From the NCBI GenBank assembly GCA_035293285.1, contig DATDOM010000093.1:89605-153604 (forward strand): 64,000 nucleotides of DNA. The letters are read 5' to 3'. This stretch comes from GCA-2688775 sp035293285 (GTDB taxonomy: Archaea > Nanobdellota > Nanobdellia > Woesearchaeales > GW2011-AR4). This document shows positions 1 to 8,500 of this stretch, one piece after another. The position numbers were made by a program, and so were the translations under genes. The notes beneath the pieces were generated by a model. That model had not been told where the DNA came from, ran no database searches, and saw only the letters and a list, made by a program, of their open reading frames with translations. Each line of letters opens with the position of its first letter. Position 1 is the first letter of the stretch.

Positions 1-1
1 T

Positions 2-1345
2 TTTGTCGGAGGGCTTGCAAGAACTTTAAAATTTGACGATTTTCTGACTGACATTGGCCCTCACAGGTTTTACAGCAAAAAGCCGTACCTTTACCAGATA
101 ATCGAAGAGCTTTTGGGTGACGACTGGATTAAAGTAAACCGCCTTTCAAGATTTTATGTAAACGGAAAATTCTACAAATACCCTGTTGAGCTCATACCAA
201 CCTTAATCGGAGTCGGGCCATACAAGGCATTCAGGATGGTTTTTGACTATTATTTTTCGAGGACAAAGTCCATGATAATCAAGAAAAAACTAAAGTCCTT
301 TGAGGATTACGCGATAAACAACTTCGGCTGGACTCTTGCAAAATTCAACATGCTGGATTACACTGAAAAAATATGGGGAATACCCTGCAATAAAATGTCG
401 CCTGACTGGGCGCTTCAGAGAATCGGCGGCCTGTCTGTTTATGTTGCAATAAAAAATGCGGTAATGAAAGGAATGCAAGGCAGCAAAAAAGGCCCGGCAA
501 CTCTTGTCGACACTTTCTATTACCCGAAATACGGAGCAGGATTCCTTTACCAGAAAATGAAGGAAAAAATAGAATCGGACGGAAACAAAATAATGCTTGA
601 TTCTGAGATAGTGAGGGTAAACCACAGGAAAGGAAAGGTAACATCAATCGAGGCAAAGACAAAAGACGGGATAAAAACATTTGAATGCTCCCACTGCATT
701 TCATCAATTCCAATCACACTGCTTGCAAGAATAATGAATCCTGCGCCCCCAAAGCATGTAATCGAGGCTGCAAAAAAGCTAAAGCACAGGTCCCAGATAT
801 ACATCTTCATTGAGCTAAACAAAAAAAGCGTGACAAAGGACAACTGGGTATATTTTCCTGACAAGAACATACCTTTTGGAAGATTCTATGAGCCAAGAAA
901 CTTCAGCAAGGCAATGTCTCCAAAAGGAAAAACTTCTTTGATGGTGGAATACTTCTGCTTTGAAGATGATGAGCTTTGGAAAATGGAAGACGAAAAGCTC
1001 TTTGACTTTACAATCAAGGAACTTGAAAAACTTGGTTTCATCAAGAGGAAGGAAGTGATAAAGTGCTATTCGCACAAGGAGAGATTCGTCTATCCGCTCT
1101 ATACACTTGACTATAAAAAATACGACATAACAATAAAAAAATACCTCAAGTCATTCAAGAATCTTTATTACATAGGGCGGGCTGGCAGGTTCAAGTACCA
1201 CGCCCAGGACATAGCGCTTGACACAGGAATATTTGCGGCAAAAAGCATAATTGAAAAAAGAAAATACAACATAGACAATATCGGAGAGGAGAACGAATAC
1301 GCGGAAAAAGGCATGATAAAAAACAAAAGGCAGAACCTTGACTGA
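2..1345 (+). CDS. FAD-dependent amine-oxidase-like oxidoreductase (5' partial)
   Basis: The reading frame is open from the window edge, so the N-terminal FAD-binding glycine motif lies outside. The first visible residues, GGLARTLKFDDFLTDIGPHR, match the segment after the Rossmann fold in flavin amine oxidases, protoporphyrinogen-oxidase-like proteins and UDP-galactopyranose mutases. The C-terminus has YYIGRAGRFKYHAQDIALDTG, the second FAD contact typical of the superfamily (19-20 residues shown). It heads a same-strand set of glycan genes, so it may oxidise or rearrange a sugar nucleotide or a lipid carrier; that is inference. The substrate cannot be read from sequence. The superfamily is confident, the specific activity is not. 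Confidence 0.75.
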   Translation, partial: FVGGLARTLKFDDFLTDIGPHRFYSKKPYLYQIIEELLGDDWIKVNRLSRFYVNGKFYKYPVELIPTLIGVGPYKAFRMVFDYYFSRTKSMIIKKKLKSFEDYAINNFGWTLAKFNMLDYTEKIWGIPCNKMSPDWALQRIGGLSVYVAIKNAVMKGMQGSKKGPATLVDTFYYPKYGAGFLYQKMKEKIESDGNKIMLDSEIVRVNHRKGKVTSIEAKTKDGIKTFECSHCISSIPITLLARIMNPAPPKHVIEAAKKLKHRSQIYIFIELNKKSVTKDNWVYFPDKNIPFGRFYEPRNFSKAMSPKGKTSLMVEYFCFEDDELWKMEDEKLFDFTIKELEKLGFIKRKEVIKCYSHKERFVYPLYTLDYKKYDITIKKYLKSFKNLYYIGRAGRFKYHAQDIALDTGIFAAKSIIEKRKYNIDNIGEENEYAEKGMIKNKRQNLD

Positions 1346-1359
1346 GACTTTTAGGCAAA

Positions 1360-2994
1360 ATGAAACTTGACACGGAAAAATTCATCCTTGTATTTTTCTT
1401 CGGGCTGCTCCTTTTTATCGGGCCAGGCACATTATTTGACCACAGAATCCTGCACCCGTTTCCCTATGGCTATTTTTCATCTGATGCCTTTCAGCACCAG
1501 ACAAGGGCAGACTGGATAAAGGATGCGGGGAATTTCAGGCACGAGGCAGATTACATATCAAGGGGGCTTCCAAATGCAGCGGCAAGATATCCTCCGGTAA
1601 TTTACCATCTGGCTGTAATGCTTTCTTACAGTTCAGGCATGGAAACTTACGATTCCATTTATTTTGTTGTGATGTTCTTCATGGCGCTTTCGCCGATTGC
1701 AGCATATTTCCTGATAAGAATTCTCAATAAGCAGGTTGCACTGCTCTCACTTCCTTTATCGATATTGATTTTCACCCAGCCCGCGCTTGTAGGGGTCCTG
1801 AACGGACACTGGCCTTCCTTGCTTGCGCAGTCATTTCTTATAGTGTTTGCCTGGTCTGCTGCGAGAATTGAGCTTAGAAACTCCTGGTTATTTATGTCCA
1901 TAATATTCAGCGCAATTTTTCTGACTCACGCATCAGAAGCTGTATTTGGGGGAGTCTTTACAGTATTTTTCTTCACACCTTTGCTTTTAGCAAGACATGA
2001 CAAAAATATTTTGAAGAGCCTGTTGGTTTTTGCCGCGCTTACCTTTGCAGTCTGTGCATATTATATTGAGATATTCCTCAATACCTGGAGAATAACACAG
2101 CCCTATGTTTTTGGAATAGAGCCGCTTTGGGACGGCGGATTAGGGATTTACCTGGGCAGTTTTGGATTGCTGCTTGTAATCATTGGAATAGGATTTTTTC
2201 TTTCACTGACAAAATTAAAAGAAATTCATCCGTCTTTTATTTTTGGATATTCAATGCTTTTGGCCGGCTTTATGAATTATGCCGGTTTCGGCTTCAGGTC
2301 GTTTCAGCTAAGGCTGTTCTGGCCGATTTATTTTGCAGTATTTTTTGGTTTTGGAGCATACTTAGCCATCAGATTTTTTTACAAAAATTCCAGCTTTTAC
2401 CATTTTTTCGGGCTTTTTGCAGTTTTAACAATAATAATTGCAGGCGTAATCCCGATACCAGGCATTTTGCACTACACTCCATTTCACGACAACGGCATAA
2501 TGAACCCTTACCACTGGAATGCATTAAAATGGATCAGCGAAAAAACAGAGAAAAACGCAAGCATATACTTTTTTTACGGGGTAATCTATTCACAGGACGC
2601 GCTTTTAAGGAACTCAAAAAGAATACACACCCAGGTTGATACGGAAGGCATGCAGAAATCGCTAGACAAAAAAACTATAGAAAGATATTACGTTTCTGAA
2701 ATTCCCGGAGACAACGGAGGCGGAATCAGGCAGAGGCTTGGATTTTTTAATTACATTGACCTTGAAAAAATCCAGCCAAGCGGACATTTTTTTGGGCCAA
2801 TGGACATCTGCTCATTTGATTACTTAGTCATAGACAAGCTTCCCCAGCAAGTTCCCCTCATAAATTATAATTTGCTAATCGCATCAGAACTTTTAAAAAA
2901 TGACTTCGTGTCAAAAGTTTTTGAGAATGAAGTAGTGATGGTGTTAAAAAATGGGAAACCTAAAAGCAGCTGCATCAGGGAAACAACTTTTTGA
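1360..2994 (+). CDS. Polytopic membrane protein, GT-C glycosyltransferase-like
   Basis: The 544-residue protein has about ten hydrophobic helices and ends in a soluble domain of roughly 150 residues. The first extracytoplasmic loop holds SSDAFQHQTRAD; acidic residues at this place are the hallmark of lipid-phosphate-sugar-dependent GT-C transferases. The C-terminal part (WISEKTEKNASIYF onward) resembles the outside domain of archaeal GT-C-like proteins. It starts 14 nt after the upstream stop and its own end overlaps the next gene by 44 nt, so the three are probably co-transcribed. A role in adding a sugar to a lipid-linked glycan outside the membrane is inferred. It could instead be a non-enzymatic membrane protein. 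Confidence 0.6.
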   Translation: MKLDTEKFILVFFFGLLLFIGPGTLFDHRILHPFPYGYFSSDAFQHQTRADWIKDAGNFRHEADYISRGLPNAAARYPPVIYHLAVMLSYSSGMETYDSIYFVVMFFMALSPIAAYFLIRILNKQVALLSLPLSILIFTQPALVGVLNGHWPSLLAQSFLIVFAWSAARIELRNSWLFMSIIFSAIFLTHASEAVFGGVFTVFFFTPLLLARHDKNILKSLLVFAALTFAVCAYYIEIFLNTWRITQPYVFGIEPLWDGGLGIYLGSFGLLLVIIGIGFFLSLTKLKEIHPSFIFGYSMLLAGFMNYAGFGFRSFQLRLFWPIYFAVFFGFGAYLAIRFFYKNSSFYHFFGLFAVLTIIIAGVIPIPGILHYTPFHDNGIMNPYHWNALKWISEKTEKNASIYFFYGVIYSQDALLRNSKRIHTQVDTEGMQKSLDKKTIERYYVSEIPGDNGGGIRQRLGFFNYIDLEKIQPSGHFFGPMDICSFDYLVIDKLPQQVPLINYNLLIASELLKNDFVSKVFENEVVMVLKNGKPKSSCIRETTF

Positions 2995-3343
2995 ACTATT
3001 AAAAAGAGAATTGCTTTATCTGGCAGCCTGCGCACTAATAATTATTGCCCTGTTCAAAATCGCCTTTTTTAACGAGAGCTTAATCTCAACAATAAAAACT
3101 GCAATTTCAGTTTTTTGGCTTTTTATGATTCCTGGTTACTTTATCATGCTTTATTGGAACCAAAAACTTGGCTTTACAGAGAGACTTGTCATAGGCACAA
3201 TAATGGGGGCAGCCCTTATTGGAGTGATGAGTTACTATTTTGGGCTGCTCGGAGTTAACATCAAGTTTCATTCACTATTTCTCCCAATAGCCGTGATTTT
3301 GATTTCCCTGGCTTTGAATCTATTGGGCATAAGAAAAGTTTAA
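2951..3343 (+). CDS. Small membrane protein, DUF1616-like
   Basis: This 130-residue protein has three or four transmembrane helices (about residues 24-42, 47-65, 78-98 and 108-124). The stretch PGYFIMLYWNQKLGFTERLV followed by a glycine-rich helix resembles the membrane core of archaeal DUF1616 proteins, which often occur in glycan clusters. The ATG lies 44 nt inside the end of the preceding gene in another frame, which suggests translational coupling. The first 15 residues could be dispensable if a later start is used. The function is unknown. Confidence 0.5.
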   Translation: MGNLKAAASGKQLFELLKRELLYLAACALIIIALFKIAFFNESLISTIKTAISVFWLFMIPGYFIMLYWNQKLGFTERLVIGTIMGAALIGVMSYYFGLLGVNIKFHSLFLPIAVILISLALNLLGIRKV

Positions 3344-3367
3344 ATTTAGGCAATGTGAACTTAACCT

Positions 3368-4384
3368 ATGGATATTCTCATAATCAAGCTGGGTGCAATC
3401 GGCGATGTAATAAGGACAACCTGCATATTGCAGGGCCTAAGGGAAAAATATCGGAATTGTAAAATCCACTGGGTGACTGGAAAGGCATCGCTTGACACAA
3501 TACTGACAAACTCTCAGATTGATTTAGTTTCCTTAATAGACAAGCCTGCTGATAAAATAAAGAAATCAAGTTATGATTTAGTCATAAGCCTTGATGATGA
3601 GACTGATGCCTGCAGGCTTGCAACCAGAGTGAAATCAAAAAAAATAATCGGGGCTTATATTGAGGACGGAAAGCAGGCTTATACTGATGACTCATCCCTT
3701 TGGTTTGACATGGGGCTGATTTCACGGCTTGGAAAAGAAAAAGCAGATTTTCTCAAAAGAAAAAACAAACTGACTTATCAGGAGATTATGTACAAAATAC
3801 TCAGGCTTAATTACAAAAAACAGCTTCCTTCACTTCATCTTGTCAAAAAAAATCTCGATTTTGCAAAGAAATTTTCAGATTCAAAAAATATTTCAAGAAA
3901 ACACCCCGTGATAGGCATAAACACAGGCGCCGGCGGCAGATGGGAAGGCAAAAAACTTAGCGAGGAAAAGACTGCAAAGCTAATTGACATACTTAAGATA
4001 AAATTCCCTTCCTCATCCATAATACTTTTCGGGGGGCCTGAAGAGAAACAAAGAAACAAAAAAATCATTGGACTTACGAGAGCAAAAGTGATAGATGCAG
4101 GATGCGGTAACCAGCTAATGGATTTTGCGGCACTTGTAAATTTATGCGATTTGATTGTGACAAGCGACAGCCTTGCGCTCCATATTGGCGTTGCTCTTGG
4201 GAAAAAAATTGTCGTATTTTTTGGTCCCACGAGTTCAAGTGAAATCGAATTATATTCTAGAGGATACAAAATAATACCAAAAGTCGGATGCCTATGCTGT
4301 TATAAGTCAAAATGTGACATTCCCCCTGATTATAATGTTGATGAAATAGTAAGTGCGGTAAAAAGATTAGTAAAAGGTGCATAG
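3368..4384 (+). CDS. Family 9 glycosyltransferase (heptosyltransferase-like)
   Basis: The 338-residue protein opens with MDILIIKLGAIGDVIRTT, the standard GT9 start. It carries the two GT-B halves: INTGAGGRWEGKKLS near residue 180, and VTSDSLALHIGVALGKKIVVFFGPT near residue 265, where the D-S/A-H motif binds the donor (motifs described in pieces). Members transfer ADP-activated heptose. The window also holds a complete heptose-activation gene set at 50.8-54.4 kb and a second GT9 at 55362, so heptose is a plausible donor. A TATA-like TTTAAATT lies at 3339-3346, 26 nt before the ATG, indicating a leaderless mRNA. A cysteine-rich tail (CLCCYKSKC) is typical of the family. Confidence 0.85.
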   Translation: MDILIIKLGAIGDVIRTTCILQGLREKYRNCKIHWVTGKASLDTILTNSQIDLVSLIDKPADKIKKSSYDLVISLDDETDACRLATRVKSKKIIGAYIEDGKQAYTDDSSLWFDMGLISRLGKEKADFLKRKNKLTYQEIMYKILRLNYKKQLPSLHLVKKNLDFAKKFSDSKNISRKHPVIGINTGAGGRWEGKKLSEEKTAKLIDILKIKFPSSSIILFGGPEEKQRNKKIIGLTRAKVIDAGCGNQLMDFAALVNLCDLIVTSDSLALHIGVALGKKIVVFFGPTSSSEIELYSRGYKIIPKVGCLCCYKSKCDIPPDYNVDEIVSAVKRLVKGA

Positions 4385-4505
4385 ACCACTGGACATTTCC
4401 CGACATCAAGTATTTAAATTAAATCTTTCTAATTTAGGAAAAAAGAAACACGCAAAACTGCTAAATAGTGATTTTTGGTCTTTGACACAAAAATCAATTA
4501 TGCAG

Positions 4506-4527
4506 TTTAGCATAACGTTCCATTTTT
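4506..4527. repeat. Left direct repeat of homing-endonuclease cassette
   Basis: This 22-bp sequence (TTTAGCATAACGTTCC followed by ATTTTT) recurs at 6148-6169 with 20 of 22 positions identical. The two copies bracket the LAGLIDADG and HNH genes. It lies upstream of the first start codon. Confidence 0.7.
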
Positions 4528-4537
4528 TCCTTTTATT

Positions 4538-4567
4538 CCAAAGTTTTGCAAGACTAGAAAACTTTGG
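4538..4567. promoter_or_regulatory. 10-bp inverted repeat masking the ribosome binding site
   Basis: CCAAAGTTTT (4538-4547) and AAAACTTTGG (4558-4567) form a perfect 10-bp stem with a 10-nt loop. The last two bases of the stem are the first two of the Shine-Dalgarno GGAGG (4566-4570), which sits 9 nt before the ATG at 4580. In mRNA the stem would partly hide the ribosome binding site. It may alternatively be a DNA operator. Confidence 0.5.
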
Positions 4568-4579
4568 AGGTTAATTAAA

Positions 4580-5767
4580 ATGATTAACGAAAAACATGTT
4601 GAGTTAAGAAATAAAATTGAAAGTATGTCAAATGACGGCTTATCGATGCAAGATATTTCTTTAAAATTAGGCATAAGAATTGGTCATCAAAGAGACAGGA
4701 ATTCTATTAAATGGTTTTTGAAGTGTATAAACTCCAAAAAGCATATGGACATTATACATAAAAAATATTCTGAAATATTTACAAGAAAAAGACTGAATTT
4801 GGACGAAGAGTGGATAAAAGAATTGTATTTGGTGAAAGAGTTGCCTCCGTACAAAATTGCTAAGATTATGAAATGTGACACGGTTACAATTTTTAACCGT
4901 TTAAAAAATATGAATGTCAAGATTAGGAGTTATAGTGAATCCCATAAGCTAAAAACTTATGCCAGTCTAAAACAAATAAAAGTTACTGGACTTACACAAG
5001 AAAAAGCATACATTCTAGGTGTTTTATGTGGAGACGCTTGGATTTCGATAAGAAGCTACAGGATTGGTTTAATGGCTATAGACTTAGATTTTGTTCGTGA
5101 ATTTCAGAAAAACATGAAAAAAGCTTATGGTCTTTCTAGTAAAATAAGAAATATAAAACCGAGAAAAGGGAATTGGAGTGTTCAGTATTTATTTGGAATT
5201 AGCTCAAAATTATTATGTGAAGATATTCTGTCTTATGGAAATTTTAACACTCATAATTGGAGGATTCCTAAGGAAATTTTTGAGTCTACCAATATAAAAA
5301 TTACTGGTAGTTTTCTCAGGGGTTTTTATGACAGCGAAGGTCATGTAAATCCGGAAAGATACACACTTAAAGCTACTTCTTCAAACAAAGAAGGATTTTT
5401 AGATATACTCAATTTGTTGAGCAAATTAGGAATACATTATATAACAATTTTAAAAAAACACAAAAATCCCTATTATAAATTGGGCTATGAAGTTCTCATC
5501 ACTGGTTCTGATTCATATAAGAAATTCAAAGAAATTGTTGGCTTTTCAATAAAAAGAAAGTGGGAAGCTTTGTTAAAATTACAAAATGTAAGAAAACAAA
5601 ACAGATACACTAAAAACGATTTTGAAAAAGCAATTAAGTTAAGAGAAGAAGGATTCTATCAAGCAGAAATTTCTAGAAAAACTGGGGTTGAACGTGGCAC
5701 AATAAATAGATGGTTTAGAAATAAAGAGTATTATGTCAATACTAATTGGATAGTCAAAAAAATTTAG
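4580..5767 (+). CDS. LAGLIDADG homing endonuclease with flanking HTH domains
   Basis: Two LAGLIDADG helices are visible: YILGVLCGDAWI at about residues 144-155 and FLRGFYDSEGHV at about 245-256. Each carries the acidic catalytic residue (D152, and D251/E253). A helix-turn-helix-like region lies before them (about 83-112, LPPYKIAKIMKCDTVTIFNR) and another after (about 350-380, YQAEISRKTGVERGTINRWF). At 395 residues it is a free-standing, single-chain enzyme that would cut a long DNA site. It is not inside a gene or intron that I can see. Codon use is AT-richer than in the flanking glycan genes. Its end overlaps the convergent HNH gene by 14 nt. It has a good GGAGG ribosome site, unlike most neighbours. 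Confidence 0.85.
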   Translation: MINEKHVELRNKIESMSNDGLSMQDISLKLGIRIGHQRDRNSIKWFLKCINSKKHMDIIHKKYSEIFTRKRLNLDEEWIKELYLVKELPPYKIAKIMKCDTVTIFNRLKNMNVKIRSYSESHKLKTYASLKQIKVTGLTQEKAYILGVLCGDAWISIRSYRIGLMAIDLDFVREFQKNMKKAYGLSSKIRNIKPRKGNWSVQYLFGISSKLLCEDILSYGNFNTHNWRIPKEIFESTNIKITGSFLRGFYDSEGHVNPERYTLKATSSNKEGFLDILNLLSKLGIHYITILKKHKNPYYKLGYEVLITGSDSYKKFKEIVGFSIKRKWEALLKLQNVRKQNRYTKNDFEKAIKLREEGFYQAEISRKTGVERGTINRWFRNKEYYVNTNWIVKKI

Positions 5768-6155
5768 GTGGTTTTGTCATTGTCCATCCAAATGAGTTAT
5801 TATATTTTAGTTTTTTTTTCTTTGATTTATTTTTAGTTTGCCTCTTATCTTCAATCTTGAATGCCATCTTTTTTTGAATATAAGTTAAATTCTTACTACC
5901 CTTCATACTATTGCAGTCTTTATGTGCCAAATTCATTTTTTTGCCACCTTGAGAATAAGGGATTTTATGATCTAACTCTAATTCTGACATTTTTGTTATT
6001 CTCTGGCTACATATATGGCAAGTTCTACCATATAGCTTTGGATGCTCCCAGACATATAGTCTTTCTTTAGGAGTTAGTTTAATTTTCTTCTTTTTTTGCT
6101 GATAAGCGGAACCCAAAATATTTTTAATATTAAATTGAAAAAGGTCTTTTACCAT
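5754..6155 (-). CDS. HNH endonuclease
   Basis: The 133-residue protein has a zinc-type HNH core: CHICSQRI (CxxC pair), LELDHKIPYSQGGKKMNLAH (D-H catalytic pair) and CNSMKGSK (N and K). This is the fold of McrA-like and many group-I-intron or free-standing homing nucleases. N- and C-terminal ends are very lysine-rich, as expected for DNA contact. The ATG lies inside the right 22-bp direct repeat (6148-6169). It is convergent with the LAGLIDADG gene and shares its AT-rich composition. The two nucleases probably travel together. Confidence 0.85.
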   Translation of the reverse strand: MVKDLFQFNIKNILGSAYQQKKKKIKLTPKERLYVWEHPKLYGRTCHICSQRITKMSELELDHKIPYSQGGKKMNLAHKDCNSMKGSKNLTYIQKKMAFKIEDKRQTKNKSKKKKLKYNNSFGWTMTKPPKFF

Positions 6156-6169
6156 AACGTTCTATTTTT
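6148..6169. repeat. Right direct repeat of homing-endonuclease cassette
   Basis: This is the partner of 4506-4527, with 20 of 22 bases identical. It contains the start codon of the HNH gene on the minus strand. The repeats lie 1.64 kb apart. Confidence 0.7.
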
Positions 6170-6236
6170 AAGGTAACATATTTAAACTTTTCCAAGAAAT
6201 CATATTTATAAACTATAGCTTATACTATCAATCAAA

Positions 6237-6956
6237 ATGAAAACATTTGTAATGATTCCGACATACAATGAAAACGAGAACATTAAAAACCTTATAGCGG
6301 CATTACTAAAACTTAAAATCAAAGACCTCGAAATTGTTGTTGTGGATGATAATTCTCCTGACGGCACGTGGAAATCTGTTAAAAAAATCTCATCAAAAAA
6401 CAGGAATGTTCATCTTCTTTTAAGAAAAAAAGACAAGGGACGCGGAGCAGCAGGAAAGGCAGGATTCATTTATTCCCTAGAGCACGGCGCAGACATTGTG
6501 ATAGAGATGGATGCTGATTTTTCACACGACCCTAAAAATATTCCGACAATGATAAAAGAGCTGCAAAATGCGGACCTGGTGCTTGGCTCAAGAAGAGTGA
6601 AGGGAAGCCGAGAAGTCGGGAGGGGAATGGGCAGGAGGATTCTTACACACCTTGCAAATTTTTACATCAGGATTCTTCTTGGGCTAAATGTAAGGGACTG
6701 CAATTCAGGCTTTAGGTGCTTTAAGCGAAAAGTGCTTGAAAAAATCAATGTTTACTCTCTTCAGTCAAAAGGCCCCGCGATTGTGCAGGAAGTGCTTTTT
6801 TTGGCAAAAATCAAGGGCTTTAAGGTAAAGGAAGTTCCCATAGTTTTTGTAAACCGGGTCAAAGGCGAATCAAAGCTTGGGCTAAAGCAGATAATATCAG
6901 GGTATTTTGCTGTACTGAAATTCAGGATTCTTTACATTTTGGGCGAGGTTAAATGA
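6237..6956 (+). CDS. Polyprenol-phosphate sugar synthase (DPM1-like GT2)
   Basis: The 239-residue protein is a soluble GT-A enzyme of family 2. It has MIPTYNENENI at the start, VVVDDNSPDGT (nucleotide binding), IEMDADFSHDP (DAD metal-binding motif) and the C-terminal QEVLFLAKIKGFKVKEVPI seen in dolichol-phosphate mannose synthases. It lacks the C-terminal membrane helices of some relatives. The expected reaction is transfer of a hexose from a nucleotide sugar to a polyprenyl phosphate at the cytoplasmic face, giving a donor for GT-C enzymes. A TATA box (TTTATAAA, 6205-6212) 29 nt before the ATG indicates a leaderless mRNA. It overlaps the next gene by 4 nt (ATGA). Confidence 0.88.
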   Translation: MKTFVMIPTYNENENIKNLIAALLKLKIKDLEIVVVDDNSPDGTWKSVKKISSKNRNVHLLLRKKDKGRGAAGKAGFIYSLEHGADIVIEMDADFSHDPKNIPTMIKELQNADLVLGSRRVKGSREVGRGMGRRILTHLANFYIRILLGLNVRDCNSGFRCFKRKVLEKINVYSLQSKGPAIVQEVLFLAKIKGFKVKEVPIVFVNRVKGESKLGLKQIISGYFAVLKFRILYILGEVK

Positions 6957-7963
6957 AAGTTGCAATACTTGTCCCGACATTTTCGCATTTCAGCGGCCCT
7001 GACAGGGTTGCAGAGCAGCAGGCCATAGAATATTCAAAAAAAGGCCACAAGGTAACAGTCTTTTGCCTTGAAGGTGACATACTTCCAAAGAAATACTCTG
7101 TTGATATTCTCGGAATGCCAAAATCATTGTTTTTGCAAAGAATCTACAGGCTGCTATTCTTTCTTGACATCAATAAAATCAACAAGACAGCAAAAAAATT
7201 CAGGGATTATGACTTGACAATATCCCATCTTTACCCAATGAACCTTATTGCATCAAAAGCAAAGAAAAAATATGGTATCAAATATGTGTATTACAATCAC
7301 GGCGTTGGCTATCCAGAGCTTTTCACAAGCTTTCATGAAAAAATCTACATGAATCTTTTTGACTTTTTCAACAAAATTTCATTAAAAAGTGCCGATGAAG
7401 CAGTTTCAATAAGCAAGTTCATGCAAAAGGAGCTTGAGCGCGAGACCGGGCTTAAGAGCAAAGTAATTTACAACAAAATTGACACAAAAAAATTCAGGAA
7501 AAACCTTGACGGACTAAGCATAAGAAAAAAACTCAAGCTAGATTCCAAAGACAAAGTACTGCTTTTTGTAGGGAGATTATCACCTCACAAGAACGTTCAC
7601 TCACTAATTGATATCTTTAATGATGCAGGCAAAAAAATACCCAACTTGAAACTGATAATTGTCGGAAAGCACACTTTTTCGGATTATTTTGAAAAACTGA
7701 AAATGAAGTCGAATAAAAACGTCATATTTGTCGAGTCTGCAGATGATGACGAACTGCCGTATTATTACGCTGCGTGTGATTTATATGTTACTGCGTCCCT
7801 ATGGGAGGGATTTAACCTGCCTATTGCGGAAGCGCAGGCATGCGGCAAAAAAGTCGTTGCTTTTGATGTATGCTCTCACCCAGAGATTGTAAAGCACGGC
7901 ATGCTTGTCAGGGAAAATGACAATTCAGGGTTTGCTTCTGCTATCGTGAAAATGCTGAAATAA
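6953..7963 (+). CDS. Family 4 glycosyltransferase
   Basis: The 336-residue protein has the GT-B layout of GT4. The N-terminal domain starts MKVAILVPTFSHFSGPDRVA. The C-terminal donor domain begins at about residue 200 with LLFVGRLSPHKNVHSLI and has the EX7E-type segment SLWEGFNLPIAEAQACGKKVVAFD. It should add a sugar from an NDP donor to a growing lipid-linked glycan in the cytoplasm. Its start overlaps the stop of the DPM1-like gene, so the two form an operon. Confidence 0.88.
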   Translation: MKVAILVPTFSHFSGPDRVAEQQAIEYSKKGHKVTVFCLEGDILPKKYSVDILGMPKSLFLQRIYRLLFFLDINKINKTAKKFRDYDLTISHLYPMNLIASKAKKKYGIKYVYYNHGVGYPELFTSFHEKIYMNLFDFFNKISLKSADEAVSISKFMQKELERETGLKSKVIYNKIDTKKFRKNLDGLSIRKKLKLDSKDKVLLFVGRLSPHKNVHSLIDIFNDAGKKIPNLKLIIVGKHTFSDYFEKLKMKSNKNVIFVESADDDELPYYYAACDLYVTASLWEGFNLPIAEAQACGKKVVAFDVCSHPEIVKHGMLVRENDNSGFASAIVKMLK

Positions 7964-7986
7964 TATGGCTAATTAACTTTAGTTTT

Positions 7987-8481
7987 TTATTTAACTCCGT
8001 TCTTTTTCCTGAATAGTGTTCTTATCTCCTTTGCAGGAAAAACACGAAGCGGTGTATTTTCATAGAAGAGCGGGAACTTCCGCGCAAAAATCTCCATGAA
8101 TTTGTATTTTGGGGTAAAAACCAGTTTTATCTCCTTTATTTCAAAATCGTTGCTGAGATGGTTCATTGACTTATAGCTGTAATAAGTCCTGTGCTGGGGG
8201 TCAAAAGCCATAATGTTTGTGCAGTGCGGGACTATTATTTCAAGAACTCCGTCTTTTTTCAAAATTCTCTTTATTTCATCCATAAAGCGAAACGGATTTT
8301 CAAGATGCTCTACAATGTGCGATGCAAGTATGTGGTCAAACTCCTCTTTTTTGAACGGATAAGGATATTTGTCTATGTTAAAATACAGGTCTGCCTTCTT
8401 TTTCCTGTCGTTATCGACATTAATCCAGTCCTTCCTGTAATCATAACCGCATCCGAGGTTTAGCCTTTTTTTGTTTTCCAT
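7987..8481 (-). CDS. Class I SAM-dependent methyltransferase
   Basis: The 164-residue protein shows motif I as LNLGCGYDYRKDWINVD, then FDHILASHIVEHLENPFRFM (motif IV region with the common EH pair) and LKKDGVLEIIVPH. Relatives in glycan clusters methylate sugars or carry predicted SAM folds of unknown target. It is short for the fold. It lies 19 nt downstream of the SDR gene on the same strand, so they are likely co-transcribed. The target is unknown. Confidence 0.75.
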   Translation of the reverse strand: MENKKRLNLGCGYDYRKDWINVDNDRKKKADLYFNIDKYPYPFKKEEFDHILASHIVEHLENPFRFMDEIKRILKKDGVLEIIVPHCTNIMAFDPQHRTYYSYKSMNHLSNDFEIKEIKLVFTPKYKFMEIFARKFPLFYENTPLRVFPAKEIRTLFRKKNGVK

Positions 8482-8500
8482 TGAACTCAGTTGAGTAAAA

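Noticed and set aside
2127..2639. 170-codon frame inside the GT-C-like gene
   Set aside because: It is an out-of-frame shadow with no domain signal; the longer frame has clear membrane helices.
4385..4410. GGACATTTCCCGACATCAAG after the GT9 gene resembling the MITE TGACATTTCCCG block
   Set aside because: Only about 11 bases match and no ends or inverted partner are present.
4377..4574. 65-codon frame after the GT9 gene
   Set aside because: No promoter or ribosome site, no family resemblance, and it overlaps the left 22-bp repeat and the stem region.
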